From positions 1 to 64,000 of the forward strand of contig NZ_QEWN01000089.1 in NCBI RefSeq assembly GCF_006124995.1: a stretch of 64,000 nt of DNA, in the 5' to 3' direction. The stretch comes from Vibrio sp. Hep-1b-8 (GTDB lineage: Bacteria; Pseudomonadota; Gammaproteobacteria; Enterobacterales; Vibrionaceae). Position numbers and translations under genes: made by a program. Below, in pieces: positions 1 to 9,916 of the stretch. How positions within the stretch are numbered: position 1 is the stretch's first letter; every line of letters begins with the position of its first letter. The notes beneath the pieces were generated by a model. The model did not search any database. It was given only the letters and a program-made list of their open reading frames with translations, and was not told where the DNA came from.

Positions 1-1
1 T

Positions 2-685
2 ATGGACCGTGCGGATCTATTTAACGTAAACGCGGGCATCGTGAAGTCTCTTGCTCAACGCATCGCAGATGTATGTCCAAAAGCAATGGTTGGTATCATT
101 ACTAACCCTGTAAATACCACTGTGCCAATTGCAGCTGAAGTTCTTAAGCAAGCTGGTGTTTACGACAAGCGTCGTCTTTTCGGTGTAACTACGCTTGACG
201 TAATTCGTTCAGAAACGTTTGTTGCTGAGCTGAAAGACAAAGATCCAGGCCAAGTACGTGTACCCGTTATCGGTGGTCACTCAGGTGTTACGATTCTTCC
301 TCTACTGTCTCAAGTTGAGGGTGTTGAGTTTACGGCTGAAGAAGTTGAAGCTCTGACTAAGCGTATCCAAAACGCGGGTACTGAAGTTGTTGAAGCTAAA
401 GCGGGTGGCGGTAGTGCGACTCTATCTATGGGTCAAGCGGCATGTCGTTTTGGTCTTGCTCTTGTTAAAGCACTTCAAGGTGAAGAAGTTGTTGAGTACG
501 CATACGTTGAAGGTGATGGCGAGCACGCACCATTCTTCGCACAGCCAGTGAAACTAGGCAAAGACGGTGTAGAAGAAGTACTAAGCTACGGTGAGTTGAG
601 TGACTTCGAGAAATCTGCACTAGATGGCATGCTTGAAACACTTAACGGCGACATCCAAACGGGTGTTGACTTTGTAAACAAGTAA
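2..685 (+). CDS. mdh: Malate dehydrogenase, C-terminal 227 residues (5' end outside window)
   Basis: NAD-dependent malate dehydrogenase of the TCA cycle, interconverting malate and oxaloacetate in the cytosol. The readable part begins at a Met that corresponds to about residue 85 of the 312-residue E. coli enzyme, so this Met is internal and the real start lies before the window. Visible family motifs are [10 protein letters not shown], the substrate-binding ITNPVNTT, and [13 protein letters not shown], which holds the catalytic His. The C-terminus ends FVNK as in E. coli. A rho-independent terminator follows directly, so the gene is probably monocistronic at this end. Confidence 0.97.
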   Translation: MDRADLFNVNAGIVKSLAQRIADVCPKAMVGIITNPVNTTVPIAAEVLKQAGVYDKRRLFGVTTLDVIRSETFVAELKDKDPGQVRVPVIGGHSGVTILPLLSQVEGVEFTAEEVEALTKRIQNAGTEVVEAKAGGGSATLSMGQAACRFGLALVKALQGEEVVEYAYVEGDGEHAPFFAQPVKLGKDGVEEVLSYGELSDFEKSALDGMLETLNGDIQTGVDFVNK

Positions 686-703
686 TCCAATTTGAATAAT
701 GAT

Positions 704-730
704 AAAGCCGACTTTCGAGTCGGCTTTTTT
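704..730 (+). terminator. Rho-independent terminator of mdh
   Basis: Ten-base-pair stem AAAGCCGACT / AGTCGGCTTT with a TTCG tetraloop and a run of T, 18 bases after the mdh stop. Confidence 0.9.
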
Positions 731-781
731 GATCCTTTTGTTTTTCCTGCTGTACTTACTGAGTAGCAGAGGAGAAAAAAG

Positions 782-973
782 ATGGATATTAGGGAGCTAG
801 AAAAGGGCATGCTAGTTGAATGCCGTCAGGGAGTTGGAGTCGTGGTCGAGACGGATGAAAGTACGCATGCGGTCGTGATCGAAGATCGAAGCTCACATCA
901 AAAGTTTGAAGTTGATGTTGAGGATTTGATTGATGAGCCTCAGCTTCATCATGGATGTGAACGTTACTATTAG
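782..973 (+). CDS. Small conserved-looking hypothetical protein (63 aa)
   Basis: I do not recognise this gene. It encodes a 63-residue acidic protein without membrane segments. The middle alternates Val-rich stretches (GVGVVVET, HAVVIEDR) with acidic residues, which suggests a small beta-barrel or Tudor/KOW-like fold, but that is only a guess. A good ribosome-binding site (GAGGAG) lies just upstream of the ATG, and the gene sits between two terminators, so it looks like a real single-gene unit. It ends with a His/Cys cluster, HHGCERYY. Confidence 0.7.
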   Translation: MDIRELEKGMLVECRQGVGVVVETDESTHAVVIEDRSSHQKFEVDVEDLIDEPQLHHGCERYY

Positions 974-980
974 CGAAAAC

Positions 981-1010
981 AAAAAAGCGAGCATTAGAGC
1001 TCGCTTTTTT
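981..1010. terminator. Bidirectional terminator between the 63-aa gene and ridA
   Basis: Stem AAAAAAGCGAGC / GCTCGCTTTTTT with a 6-base loop. A-run and T-run on the two sides let it serve both convergent genes. Confidence 0.88.
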
Positions 1011-1024
1011 GGGGATGGCTTCGA

Positions 1025-1414
1025 TTACTTACGTACAGCGATGGCTTCGATTTCGATACCAACATCTTTTGGTAGACGAGCAACTTCTACGCAAGAACGT
1101 GCTGGGTAGTGAGCAACATTGTGCTCATCAAAGAACTTACCGTAAACCTCGTTTACTGTGCCGAAGTCATTTAGATCTTTTACAAACACCGTTAGTTTTA
1201 CGATGTCTGATACAGATAGGCCAGAGGCTTCAACTACTGCTTTTACGTTTTCTAGAGACTGACGAGCTTGTTCTGCGATGTCAGATGATACTTCACCCGT
1301 AGCTGGGTTTACTGGGATTTGGCCTGAAGTCAGTACCATGTTACCAAGGTTAACACCTTGCACATATGGGCCGATAGCTGCAGGAGCTGATTCCGTGTGA
1401 AGTACTTTAGTCAT
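1025..1414 (-). CDS. ridA: RidA, reactive intermediate/imine deaminase
   Basis: Cytosolic Rid-family (YjgF/YER057c) enzyme that hydrolyses 2-aminoacrylate and related enamines/imines released by PLP enzymes such as threonine dehydratase. Length (129 aa) and sequence match the E. coli trimer closely. The conserved PARSCVEVARLPKD segment near residue 105 holds the Arg that binds the carboxylate, and the C-terminus is EIEAIAVRK. It lies downstream of pyrBI on the same strand, an arrangement also seen in E. coli, where ridA is next to pyrI. Confidence 0.97.
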   Translation of the reverse strand: MTKVLHTESAPAAIGPYVQGVNLGNMVLTSGQIPVNPATGEVSSDIAEQARQSLENVKAVVEASGLSVSDIVKLTVFVKDLNDFGTVNEVYGKFFDEHNVAHYPARSCVEVARLPKDVGIEIEAIAVRK

Positions 1415-1549
1415 TGTTATATTCCATCTGTTTAGGGTTACTGGAAGAAAACTCAGTTTGCCGCGAATCTCGTGCTTCGTAAAGGTAAAAATCCCAGCTT
1501 GAGTTAAGCAGGGACAAATTCTTACCTTAAGTTAACTCTCAAATATTCA

Positions 1550-2011
1550 TTAACGCTCAGTGACGATTTCACGAGAGAAAACTTTCTCACAGTACTTGCA
1601 CTTCAATCGAATATCGTTGTTTTTCTCGAATACTTTAAAGCTACTTTCTACTGGCTCACCGTGTGTGATGCAGTTGGTGTTGGGACACTCAAATACATTA
1701 TTCACTTGTTCTGGTAACTCGAGAGCCAGCTTCTTAACAACCTGATAGTCTTCAATTTGGTTGACCGTGGCATGCGGTGCATAAAGCGCTAATTTGCTTG
1801 CCTGCTCTTCAGTGATAAACACATTTTCGATCTTGAGTAGGTCTTTATGACCTAGGGCAGATGAAGGCAGGTTTAAGCCCACGGTTACGCGCTGTTGTGA
1901 TTTATGCATTGAAAACAGCTTGAGCACCTTAATGCCAATTTGTGCTGGAATGTGGTCGATTACGGTGCCATTTTTAATCGCTTCAACCTGCAATTGAGTT
2001 TCTTTGTTCAT
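1550..2011 (-). CDS. pyrI: Aspartate carbamoyltransferase regulatory chain PyrI
   Basis: Regulatory subunit of ATCase: it binds ATP and CTP and carries a zinc site that contacts PyrB. I chose the ATG at 2011 (MNKETQLQ, 153 aa) because it matches the family length and is preceded by GAGGAG; an in-frame ATG 10 codons upstream lies inside the end of pyrB. Four zinc-ligand Cys are visible near the C-terminus (C-x4-C then C-x2-C, in CPNTNC and CKYC). It is co-transcribed with pyrB, whose stop lies 16 bases upstream. Confidence 0.97.
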   Translation of the reverse strand: MNKETQLQVEAIKNGTVIDHIPAQIGIKVLKLFSMHKSQQRVTVGLNLPSSALGHKDLLKIENVFITEEQASKLALYAPHATVNQIEDYQVVKKLALELPEQVNNVFECPNTNCITHGEPVESSFKVFEKNNDIRLKCKYCEKVFSREIVTER

Positions 2012-2027
2012 GGTTTTTTCTCCTCGA

Positions 2028-2957
2028 TTACAGTGTTTCATTTAGTACAAGTGCAAGTAGAGCCTGACGTGCATATACGCCATTTTCTGCTTGTTCGAAG
2101 TAATAAGCGTGTGGGGTTTTATCAACATCCACTGTGATTTCATCGACACGTGGAAGTGGATGAAGCACTTTAAGATTTTCACGTGCACCTTCTAGCATGG
2201 CTGCCGTAAGAATGTATGCGGATTTAATATGTGCGTATTCAGATTCGTCGAAACGCTCTTTTTGAACACGAGTCATGTAAAGAACGTCTAGGTCTGGAAT
2301 GACACTTTCCATATCGGTGTGCAAACTGTATTGGATGCCAGCTTCGTCGAGTTCTTCGCAAATGTAATCTGGCATTGCAAGCGCCTCTGGAGCAATAAAG
2401 AAGAAGCGGATGTTGTTAAATTTTGCCAACGCTTGGGTAAGTGAGTGGACAGTACGACCATATTTAAGATCACCCACGAAAGCGACGTTAAGCTCATCCA
2501 GTCGACCTTGCGTTTCTGCAATAGAGAAGAGGTCCAGTACGGTTTGAGTTGGATGTTGATTTGCTCCGTCGCCACCGTTAATCACTGGGACACCATTAGA
2601 AAACTCAGCAGCTAGGCGCGCTGCACCTTCTTGAGGGTGGCGCATAACAAAGGCATCAACATACGAAGAGATAACCTGAACGGAATCCGCCAATGTTTCA
2701 CCTTTCTTCGCCAGCGAAGTATTACCGCCATTATCGAAGCCAATGACATCACCACCAATGCGTTGGATTGCGGTTTCGAAAGAGAGACGTGTACGGGTTG
2801 ATGGTTCGAAGAAGCAGCTTGCAACCACTTTGTTTTTAATTAACTCAGGTTGCGGCTTAGCCTTCAGCTCTCCAGCCGTTTTGACAATCAATTCCAGCTC
2901 TTCACGTGAAAGCTCAGGAATTGAGATAATATGCTTGTTATAAAGCGTGTTTGTCAT
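2028..2957 (-). CDS. pyrB: Aspartate carbamoyltransferase catalytic chain PyrB
   Basis: Makes N-carbamoyl-aspartate from carbamoyl phosphate and aspartate, the first committed step of pyrimidine synthesis. Hallmarks are the carbamoyl-phosphate loop [18 protein letters not shown] [20 protein letters not shown], and HPLPRVDEI. The start at 2957 (MTNTLYNKH, 309 aa) aligns with the E. coli protein; the longer in-frame reading by 11 codons is not needed. Directly upstream are an attenuator hairpin, a leader peptide and a strong promoter, so expression should fall when UTP is abundant. pyrI follows in the same operon. Confidence 0.98.
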   Translation of the reverse strand: MTNTLYNKHIISIPELSREELELIVKTAGELKAKPQPELIKNKVVASCFFEPSTRTRLSFETAIQRIGGDVIGFDNGGNTSLAKKGETLADSVQVISSYVDAFVMRHPQEGAARLAAEFSNGVPVINGGDGANQHPTQTVLDLFSIAETQGRLDELNVAFVGDLKYGRTVHSLTQALAKFNNIRFFFIAPEALAMPDYICEELDEAGIQYSLHTDMESVIPDLDVLYMTRVQKERFDESEYAHIKSAYILTAAMLEGARENLKVLHPLPRVDEITVDVDKTPHAYYFEQAENGVYARQALLALVLNETL

Positions 2958-2983
2958 AATCATCTTCCCAGTCATGAATTTTA

Positions 2984-3015
2984 GGCACAAAAAAGCCCCC
3001 CATTAAGGGAGGCTT
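2984..3015 (-). terminator. pyrBI attenuator hairpin
   Basis: On the minus strand the stem AAAGCCTCCC / GGGGGGCTTT with a short TTAAT loop is followed by a T run, 27 bases before pyrB. The leader peptide stop codon abuts the stem, the layout used for UTP-sensitive attenuation in enterobacterial pyrBI. Confidence 0.85.
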
Positions 3016-3107
3016 TAGAAATCGGTGAAAATAGAAAAAACAAGTCCCAGTAAGCGTGTTGGCTTACTCACTGTAATACGCTTGGTAGAGCACGAATTAC
3101 GTGGCAT
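3015..3107 (-). CDS. pyrL: pyrBI leader peptide (30 codons)
   Basis: Short ORF starting ATG at 3107 (MPRNSCSTKR...) and ending ...FSIFTDF with TAA at 3015-3017, directly against the attenuator stem. Late in the ORF the RNA is very U-rich (GTTTTTTCTATTTTC). In the E. coli pyrL model, RNA polymerase slows there when UTP is low, letting the ribosome catch up and block the terminator. The peptide sequence itself is not expected to be conserved. Called from position and structure, not from similarity. Confidence 0.75.
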   Translation of the reverse strand: MPRNSCSTKRITVSKPTRLLGLVFSIFTDF

Positions 3108-3138
3108 TGTTTTACTATCTCCAGACAAATTGCCGAGC

Positions 3139-3166
3139 ATTATACGCTGAAGAATGGTGAACGCAA
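3139..3166 (-). promoter_or_regulatory. pyrL-pyrBI sigma-70 promoter
   Basis: Minus strand: TTGCGT (-35) then 16 bases then a perfect TATAAT (-10), about 30 bases before the leader ATG. Confidence 0.8.
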
Positions 3167-3207
3167 GCGATTACATCGACGGTTTTAGTGTCGAATCTTA
3201 CCTAAGA

Positions 3208-4212
3208 TTAACTACCGAGTGTGGCAACCATCACAGCTTTAATTGTGTGCATTCGGTTTTCCGCTTCATCGAAAACGATAGAGTGTTCGGACTCAAACAC
3301 GTCTTCCGTCACTTCCAGTCCTTTCATTCCGTATTTCTCAGCGACTTGTTTCCCTACAGTGGTTTCATCATTATGGAACGCAGGTAGACAGTGCATAAAC
3401 TTCACTTGTGCATTGCCGGTTTTAGTAATCACATCCATGTTGACTTGATAGGGGGTCATCATTGCGACACGTTCATCCCAAGCTTCTGGTGCTTCACCCA
3501 TGGATACCCACACGTCTGTGTACAAGTAGTCACAACCTTTTACGCCTTCTTCAACGTTTTCGGTTAAGGTGATTTTTGCGCCCGTCTGATCTGCGATCTG
3601 CTGGCAAGTGGTGACCAATTCTGCTTCTGGCCAGAACGCTTTTGGTGCGACAAGGCGGATATCCATCCCCATTTTAGCCGCGCCTACGAGTAGGGAGTTG
3701 CCCATGTTGTTGCGTGCGTCACCAAGGTAAGCAAACTTAATCTCATGCAGCTGTTTTCCACGCCCATGCTCAAGCATAGTCAAAAAGTCCGCCAGAATTT
3801 GTGTCGGGTGAAACTCATCCGTCAGGCCATTCCAAACCGGCACACCTGCGTACTGACCGAGTTCTTCAACAATGGATTGACCAAAACCACGGTATTCAAT
3901 GCCATCGTACATTCGGCCAAGGACTCGTGCGGTGTCTTTCATCGACTCCTTGTGTCCGATTTGAGATCCAGATGGACCGATATAAGAAACCTGTGCTCCT
4001 TGATCAAAAGCGGCAACTTCAAAAGCACAACGTGTGCGAGTCGAGGCCTTTTCGAAGATTAGCGCAATGTTCTTACCGACCAGTTTCTTCTGTTCGGTGC
4101 CAGCATATTTGGCTTTCTTCAGAGCCGCAGAGAGATCAAGCAGAAACTGAATCTCTTTCGGGGTGAAATCGAGTAGCTTTAGGAAATTTCGGTTACGTAG
4201 ATTGAAGGCCAT
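3208..4212 (-). CDS. argF: Ornithine carbamoyltransferase
   Basis: Arginine biosynthesis enzyme that converts ornithine and carbamoyl phosphate to citrulline in the cytosol. 334 aa, the usual length. Clear motifs: carbamoyl-phosphate loop [24 protein letters not shown], the ornithine-side WVSMGE, and FMHCLPAFH near the C-terminus with the catalytic Cys. It lies upstream of pyrB on the same strand but about 40 bases before the pyrBI promoter region, so it is probably a separate transcript. The AT-rich upstream stretch contains TGAATAATTATTTTA, reminiscent of half an ARG box; this is suggestive only. Confidence 0.97.
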   Translation of the reverse strand: MAFNLRNRNFLKLLDFTPKEIQFLLDLSAALKKAKYAGTEQKKLVGKNIALIFEKASTRTRCAFEVAAFDQGAQVSYIGPSGSQIGHKESMKDTARVLGRMYDGIEYRGFGQSIVEELGQYAGVPVWNGLTDEFHPTQILADFLTMLEHGRGKQLHEIKFAYLGDARNNMGNSLLVGAAKMGMDIRLVAPKAFWPEAELVTTCQQIADQTGAKITLTENVEEGVKGCDYLYTDVWVSMGEAPEAWDERVAMMTPYQVNMDVITKTGNAQVKFMHCLPAFHNDETTVGKQVAEKYGMKGLEVTEDVFESEHSIVFDEAENRMHTIKAVMVATLGS

Positions 4213-4296
4213 ACACCAGTCCTGAATGTTGATTCGGTTTAATGGCTTTAGTTAAACATATTTAACGGCTATTTGTGAATAATTATTTTAAATAAA

Positions 4297-4323
4297 TGCC
4301 GAGATATGAATTATATCTCGGCA
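4297..4323 (-). terminator. Perfect hairpin between phoH-family gene and argF
   Basis: An 11-bp perfect stem TGCCGAGATAT / ATATCTCGGCA with a 5-base loop, followed on the minus strand by TTTATTT. It lies 8 bases after the PhoH-family stop and most likely terminates that transcript. Confidence 0.7.
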
Positions 4324-4330
4324 AAAGTGA

Positions 4331-5707
4331 TTATAAATTCTCTTCGGCGTATTCAGCTAGTCGGCTGCGAACCACACCATTGAGGTGAATGTTGGCACTT
4401 CCTTCAAAGTTTTTAAATCGCTCGACCATATAGGTTAAGCCAGAAGTGACGGGGGTTAGATAGTGAGAATCGATTTGTGCTAGGTTACCTGAGCAGACGA
4501 TCTTAGTCCCTTCACCACAACGGGTTATGATGGTTTTGATCTGAGAAGCGGTCAGGTTCTGACACTCATCGAGCAAGACGAAGGCATTTTGGATCGAACG
4601 TCCGCGCATAAAGTTGATCGATTTGAACTGAATATTGGCTTTGTCGCAGATGTATTTCAATGAGCCTTCAGTGCAGTGATCGTTTTTATGCAATGCTTCT
4701 AATGTATCGGTGACGGCCGCAAGCCATGGCATCATTTTCTCTTCTTCACTACCCGGTAAAAAGCCGATCGCTTCACCTATGTCTGGGGTGTTTCGAGTGA
4801 CGATGATTTTGTCAAAGATGCCTTTTTCTATGGTTTGCTCTAGTGCAGAGGCGAGAGCGAGTAAGGTTTTACCACTACCAGCAGCCCCAGTTAGGATCAC
4901 CAGATCAATGTCTGGATCGAGTAGGGCATCTAGCGCCATTCCTTGATAGATGTTTTTTGGGGTGATATCCCAAGCGCGTCGATGCATCATTCTTTCACGG
5001 CTGAGATCTTTAATCGTGATCGTATCTTGGTCTATCTCCTCTACGCGCCCTGCGAAGTCGCTGTCCTCATCGATCATGTATTGATTGATATAAGTAGGCT
5101 CAAAGGGTTCGCGTGCGATGGTGTGATAGGTTCTGCCTGCAAGAGTTTTACTTTCGACATTTTGGACGTTGTTCCAGAACTCTCCTTCGATTTGCTGGAA
5201 TCCTTTTGTCAGGTATTGCACGTCATCAATGAGCTGATCTGTGCGGTAGTCTTCAACAAACCTAACTCCGGCCCCTTTTGCCCGTAAGCGCATGTTGATG
5301 TCTTTGGTGACTAAGATGACTTCGCGCGGTGCACGTTTGTTTTGCAAATAGAGCACACCATTTAAGATGCGGTTGTCACCGGCTTTGTCGGCAAAAGCTT
5401 TGACGGTCTCTTGCAGCTCAAAGTCAGCCAGAATGGCAATGTGTCCGGTATTCTCTTTCTCTTTGTTGGTGGGGATGCCTTCGGATATCTCATCTGGAGT
5501 GGCATCTTTAAACATCGCTTCTAGTGCACGTATTGCGACACGCGCATCGCGAGCAACATCGCGTTTACTGTCCTTAATTCGGTCAAGCTCTTCAAGAACA
5601 GTCATTGGGATAACGACATCGTGTTCCTTAAATGAGTAGATGGCGAGTGGTTCATGAAGAAGAATGTTGGTGTCTAGGACAAAAATTTTCCGGTCTGTAT
5701 CACCCAT
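4331..5707 (-). CDS. PIN-PhoH family ATPase/ribonuclease
   Basis: Two-domain protein of 458 aa. An N-terminal PIN domain (about residues 7-145; acidic site around FVLDTN at 9-14) is fused to a C-terminal PhoH P-loop ATPase domain, with Walker A GAAGSGKT at 274-281 and Walker B-like LLDEC at 378-382. This is the PhoH2/YlaK architecture, studied in mycobacteria as an ATP-dependent RNA-unwinding ribonuclease; the physiological role in Vibrio is unknown. The start has AAGGAG seven bases upstream. It is divergent from rapA across a 474-bp spacer. Confidence 0.9.
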   Translation of the reverse strand: MGDTDRKIFVLDTNILLHEPLAIYSFKEHDVVIPMTVLEELDRIKDSKRDVARDARVAIRALEAMFKDATPDEISEGIPTNKEKENTGHIAILADFELQETVKAFADKAGDNRILNGVLYLQNKRAPREVILVTKDINMRLRAKGAGVRFVEDYRTDQLIDDVQYLTKGFQQIEGEFWNNVQNVESKTLAGRTYHTIAREPFEPTYINQYMIDEDSDFAGRVEEIDQDTITIKDLSRERMMHRRAWDITPKNIYQGMALDALLDPDIDLVILTGAAGSGKTLLALASALEQTIEKGIFDKIIVTRNTPDIGEAIGFLPGSEEEKMMPWLAAVTDTLEALHKNDHCTEGSLKYICDKANIQFKSINFMRGRSIQNAFVLLDECQNLTASQIKTIITRCGEGTKIVCSGNLAQIDSHYLTPVTSGLTYMVERFKNFEGSANIHLNGVVRSRLAEYAEENL

Positions 5708-6181
5708 AAGCGTCTCCTTGCCAGTTGGCGGCCTGCTTACTCTTCAAGCTTTGCTATGAAGAGGATCTCTGCGGTTGGTTGCAGCGATGTAGCCAGGTAA
5801 TCAGAGTTCGCTGATGGTTTGACTACAAAAACTGCAAACCCGTGTTGAACGTCATCCTATTTGAATGCATCAGTTGTGCCAGTCAGAAACTTGACGTGAA
5901 ATGATGCTGCTCATAGATAAGTATAAACAGCTTTTTCAACACGCTCTTTTAGAAGTGCCACTGATTTCTTACACTTTGATGTCACACTCAGCTTGAGTAA
6001 AAAATTGTTGGTTTTTGAGGCCTTTGTACGTGACCAATGTCACAGCTTCAAGTAAGATTAGCGACCTTTTTCGGCGTAACGACTGACCTACTTTTCCTCG
6101 TCAGTTTCCTTTCAAGTTGCGCAAGAGTTACTAAAATAAATAGACCCATTTTCGAACAAATTTAGATGAGGTAGTCGATTC
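5708..6181. other. 474-bp divergent spacer between PIN-PhoH gene and rapA
   Basis: No ORF with a ribosome-binding site is evident. It must contain promoters for both divergent genes, but I cannot point to a convincing -35/-10 pair. A small inverted repeat, GTGAC-CAAT-GTCAC, lies near 6030-6043 and could bind a regulator. A GAGG precedes the rapA ATG. Confidence 0.5.
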
Positions 6182-9091
6182 ATGACATTTGCTTTGGGCC
6201 AGCGCTGGATCAGCGATACGGAGAGCGATTTAGGTTTAGGAACCGTTGTAGCATTGGATGCTCGTACTGTGACATTAATGTTTGCAGCTTCTGAAGAAAA
6301 CCGCGTTTACGCTCGCAACGATGCGCCTGTAACCCGAGTGACCTTTAACGCTGGCGATGTGGTTGAAAGTCAGGAAGGGTGGTCTCTTAAAGTTGAGCAA
6401 GTTGTCGAAGACCAAGGACTACTAAGCTACATAGGTTCACGTGAAGACAGCGGTGAAGACGGTATTGTTCTGCGTGAAATTATGTTGAGCAACCAGATTC
6501 GTTTTAACAAGCCACAAGATAAGTTGTACGCGGGTCAAATCGATCGTATGGATAATTTTGTGCTCCGTTATCGTGCATTGGTGAACCAATACGAACAGCA
6601 CAAGAGCCCAATGCGAGGTCTGTGTGGTATGCGTGCAGGCCTTATCCCTCATCAGTTATACATTGCACACGAAGTGGGTCGTCGTCATGCGCCACGCGTA
6701 CTTTTGGCGGATGAAGTCGGCCTGGGTAAAACCATTGAAGCTGGTATGATCATTCACCAGCAAGTACTGGCTGGCCGCGCTGAGCGTATTTTGATTGTTG
6801 TACCAGAAACGCTGCAACATCAGTGGTTGGTCGAGATGATGCGTCGATTTAACCTCCACTTCTCCATCTTTGATGAAGAGCGCTGCATTGAAGCATTTGC
6901 CGACTCAGAAAACCCATTTGATACTCAGCAATATGTACTCTGTTCGCTTGACTTCTTGCGCAAGAGTCGTAAACGTTTTGAACAAGCACTGGAAGGTGAG
7001 TGGGATCTACTGGTTGTCGATGAGGCGCACCACCTAGAGTGGAGCCCAGAGAAGCCAAGTCGCGAATACCAAGTGGTTGAAGGTTTAGCGGAGCGTACGC
7101 CAGGTGTTCTATTGTTGACGGCGACACCTGAGCAGCTAGGTCGTGAAAGCCACTTTGCTCGTCTTCGCTTACTGGATTCTGATCGTTTCTTTGACTACCA
7201 AGAGTTCATCAAAGAAGAAGAGCAATATGCGCCGGTTGCTGATTCTGTTAGTGCGCTATTCTCTGGTCAAAATCTGGCAGACGAAGCGAAAAACCAAATT
7301 ACTGAATTGCTCTCTGAGCAGGATGTGGAGCCACTTTTCCGTATTATCGAAAGTGATAGCGACGAAGAAGCCAAAGCCGCTGCACGCCAAGAACTGATTG
7401 ATAACCTAATGGATCGTCACGGTACTGGTCGCGTACTTTTCCGTAATACACGTGCTGCAATTAAAGGGTTTCCAACACGTAACGTTCACCTTCTGCCGAT
7501 GCTGATCCCACAGCAGTACACGACCTCTATGCGTGTGTCGGGCATGATTGGTGGCAAGATGAGTTCGGAAGCTCGTGCGTTAAAGAACCTATACCCAGAA
7601 GAGATCTTCCAAGAGTTTGAGGGGGATGATTCAAGCTGGTGGCAATTTGATAGTCGTGTTAACTGGTTACTTGAAAAAATTACCGAAAAGCGCAGTGAGA
7701 AAATTTTAGTTATCGCTTCTCGTGCGAGCACTGCACTTCAGTTAGAACAAGCTCTGCGTGAGCGCGAAGGCATTCGAGCTACGGTTTTCCATGAAGGTAT
7801 GTCGATTCTAGAGCGCGATAAAGCGGCGGCTTATTTTGCCCAGGAAGAGGGCGGTGCTCAGGTACTGATTTGTAGCGAAATTGGCTCTGAAGGTCGTAAC
7901 TTCCAGTTTGCTAACCAACTGGTGATGTTTGACTTGCCGTTTAATCCGGATTTGCTTGAGCAACGTATTGGCCGTCTTGACCGTATTGGTCAGAACCGCG
8001 ATATCGATATTCATGTTCCATACCTACAGGGTACGTCACAAGCCATTTTGGCGCGTTGGTTTGATGAAGGCCTTAACGCTTTTGCAGAAACCTGTCCGAC
8101 AGGTCGCACGGTTTATGACAAATTCGCAGATCGCCTCATTGAAATGCTTGCGTCAGGCGACACGAGTGATTTAGATGATGTGATTGCTGAATCAGCGGTA
8201 ATGAACAAAGAGTTAAAAGCTCAGTTAGAACAAGGTCGTGACCGTCTTTTAGAAATGCACTCTAATGGTGGTGAAAAGGCGCAAGCAATCGTCGATAAGA
8301 TTGCAGCAACCGACGGCGATACTAACTTAGTGACTTTCGCTTTGAGCCTGTTTGATACGATTGGTCTCGATCAGGACGACAAAGGTGAAAATGCCTTAGT
8401 CGTGACGCCATCAGAGCATATGTTGGTGCCGAGTTATCCAGGTCTGCCTTATGAAGGTGCCACCATCACATTTGACCGTGAAACTGCACTGTCTCGTGAG
8501 GATATGAACTTTATCAGTTGGGAACACCCAATGATTCAGGGGGGCATTGACTTACTGATGAGTGAAGGCGTAGGTACGACGGCGGTTTCACTACTGAAAA
8601 ATAAAGCATTGCCAGTTGGTACAATGCTACTAGAACTGGTTTATAAGGTAGATGCTCAAGCGCCTAAGCGCAGCGGAATCAGTCGTTTTCTGCCAACGAC
8701 GCCAATTCGCTTAATGCTGGACGGAAAAGGTAATGACCTCTCTTCACAAGTTGAGTTTGAGAGTTTTAACCGTCAACTAAGCCCTGTGGGTCGTCATATC
8801 GCAACTAAGCTGGTTTCATCGGTACAGGCACAAGTACATCAGATGATTGAAGCTGGCGATAAGCTAGTGGTAGAAAAAGTCGACGCCATTCGCAGCCAAG
8901 CTCAGCAAGAGATGCAAGCGAGCCTCAATGCAGAATTAGAGCGCTTACAAGCATTGAAAGCGGTGAACCCAAATATTCGTGATGAAGAACTTGAAGTGAT
9001 TGAAGAGCAGATTAAGTTACTCACTGGCTATATTGGTCAAGCTCAGTACCAACTAGACTCGTTACGCATGATTGTGGTCTCTCACAACTAA
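6182..9091 (+). CDS. rapA: RapA, RNA polymerase-associated Swi2/Snf2 ATPase
   Basis: Recycles RNA polymerase after transcription by ATP-driven remodelling of stalled post-termination complexes. 969 aa, the standard length. Tandem Tudor-like N-terminal domains (about 1-105) are followed by the first RecA-like lobe with Walker A DEVGLGKT at 177-184 and DEAH at 280-283, and the second lobe with [13 protein letters not shown] and the arginine finger motif [11 protein letters not shown]. The C-terminal half carries the RapA-specific domains. Monocistronic with its own terminator; rluA begins just after. Confidence 0.98.
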   Translation: MTFALGQRWISDTESDLGLGTVVALDARTVTLMFAASEENRVYARNDAPVTRVTFNAGDVVESQEGWSLKVEQVVEDQGLLSYIGSREDSGEDGIVLREIMLSNQIRFNKPQDKLYAGQIDRMDNFVLRYRALVNQYEQHKSPMRGLCGMRAGLIPHQLYIAHEVGRRHAPRVLLADEVGLGKTIEAGMIIHQQVLAGRAERILIVVPETLQHQWLVEMMRRFNLHFSIFDEERCIEAFADSENPFDTQQYVLCSLDFLRKSRKRFEQALEGEWDLLVVDEAHHLEWSPEKPSREYQVVEGLAERTPGVLLLTATPEQLGRESHFARLRLLDSDRFFDYQEFIKEEEQYAPVADSVSALFSGQNLADEAKNQITELLSEQDVEPLFRIIESDSDEEAKAAARQELIDNLMDRHGTGRVLFRNTRAAIKGFPTRNVHLLPMLIPQQYTTSMRVSGMIGGKMSSEARALKNLYPEEIFQEFEGDDSSWWQFDSRVNWLLEKITEKRSEKILVIASRASTALQLEQALREREGIRATVFHEGMSILERDKAAAYFAQEEGGAQVLICSEIGSEGRNFQFANQLVMFDLPFNPDLLEQRIGRLDRIGQNRDIDIHVPYLQGTSQAILARWFDEGLNAFAETCPTGRTVYDKFADRLIEMLASGDTSDLDDVIAESAVMNKELKAQLEQGRDRLLEMHSNGGEKAQAIVDKIAATDGDTNLVTFALSLFDTIGLDQDDKGENALVVTPSEHMLVPSYPGLPYEGATITFDRETALSREDMNFISWEHPMIQGGIDLLMSEGVGTTAVSLLKNKALPVGTMLLELVYKVDAQAPKRSGISRFLPTTPIRLMLDGKGNDLSSQVEFESFNRQLSPVGRHIATKLVSSVQAQVHQMIEAGDKLVVEKVDAIRSQAQQEMQASLNAELERLQALKAVNPNIRDEELEVIEEQIKLLTGYIGQAQYQLDSLRMIVVSHN

Positions 9092-9110
9092 TTGGCGTCC
9101 TTTAATTGAT

Positions 9111-9135
9111 AAACCCAGCTCTGAGCTGGGTTTTT
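9111..9135 (+). terminator. Rho-independent terminator of rapA
   Basis: Stem AAACCCAG / CTGGGTTT and T run, 19 bases after the rapA stop; it lies directly upstream of the rluA start. Confidence 0.85.
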
Positions 9136-9148
9136 GTCGGGTATCATT

Positions 9149-9886
9149 ATGGCAATGACAGAATACAACCCACCACGTGAACCGTGGGTTGAAATCGTGT
9201 TTGAAGACGAGCACATCTTAGCGGTGAATAAGCCGTCTGGTTTGCTTTCTGTTCCGGGGCGAGCAGCAGAACATTATGACAGTATGTGGTCTCGCTTGAT
9301 GGAAAATTACCCTGATGTTCAGGTGGTTCATCGCTTGGATATGGATACATCCGGTCTGATGGTTTTCGCAAAGCATAAACATGCTGAAAGGGCGTTAAAG
9401 AAGCAGTTTCAGTATCGACTGACGCACAAAGTCTATTATGCGCGAGTCTGGGGGCATGTCGAGCAACAAGAAGGAGTGCTCGATTTCCCATTGATTTGTG
9501 ACTGGCCGAATAGACCGCGACAGAAGGTTTGCTATCAAGATGGTAAACCATCGAAAACCATTTTCCAGGTGGTGAAACGAGAAGAGAAAACCACCATCGT
9601 TAGATTACTACCTGTTACAGGTCGCTCTCATCAACTGCGCGTTCACATGCAAGCTTTAGGACACCCAATTGTCGGAGATGAATTTTATGCGGAGCAAGAG
9701 GCGTATGAATACTCAAATCGCCTAGAGTTGCATGCGGCGGAGCTCAGTTTTTATCATCCGCGCAGTGAATGGCTGCGTAGTATTTTTGTACCGTGTGACT
9801 TCTATCTTGAAGCAGAAGAGATGATCTTTGATTATTTTGATCCTGTGCGAAAATTACCAGACTACAAAACGCTGCCACACCAATAA
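9149..9886 (+). CDS. rluA: RluA, dual-specificity 23S rRNA/tRNA pseudouridine synthase
   Basis: Makes pseudouridine at 23S rRNA 746 and tRNA position 32 in E. coli. I start at the ATG at 9149 (MAMTEYNPPREPW, 245 aa) because it aligns with the E. coli start; a TTG 15 bases upstream lies in the rapA terminator and is unlikely. The catalytic HRLD is at residues 61-64, and LICDWPNRPRQKVCY and TGRSHQLRVHM are diagnostic. It is about 25 residues longer than the E. coli enzyme at the C-terminus. Confidence 0.95.
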   Translation: MAMTEYNPPREPWVEIVFEDEHILAVNKPSGLLSVPGRAAEHYDSMWSRLMENYPDVQVVHRLDMDTSGLMVFAKHKHAERALKKQFQYRLTHKVYYARVWGHVEQQEGVLDFPLICDWPNRPRQKVCYQDGKPSKTIFQVVKREEKTTIVRLLPVTGRSHQLRVHMQALGHPIVGDEFYAEQEAYEYSNRLELHAAELSFYHPRSEWLRSIFVPCDFYLEAEEMIFDYFDPVRKLPDYKTLPHQ

Positions 9887-9916
9887 CTGTATATAAGGCA
9901 GCAACAAGGAGGTTAT

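Noticed and set aside
2012..2041. Longer PyrI start inside pyrB
   Set aside because: The family begins at MNKETQLQ, which has its own GAGGAG.
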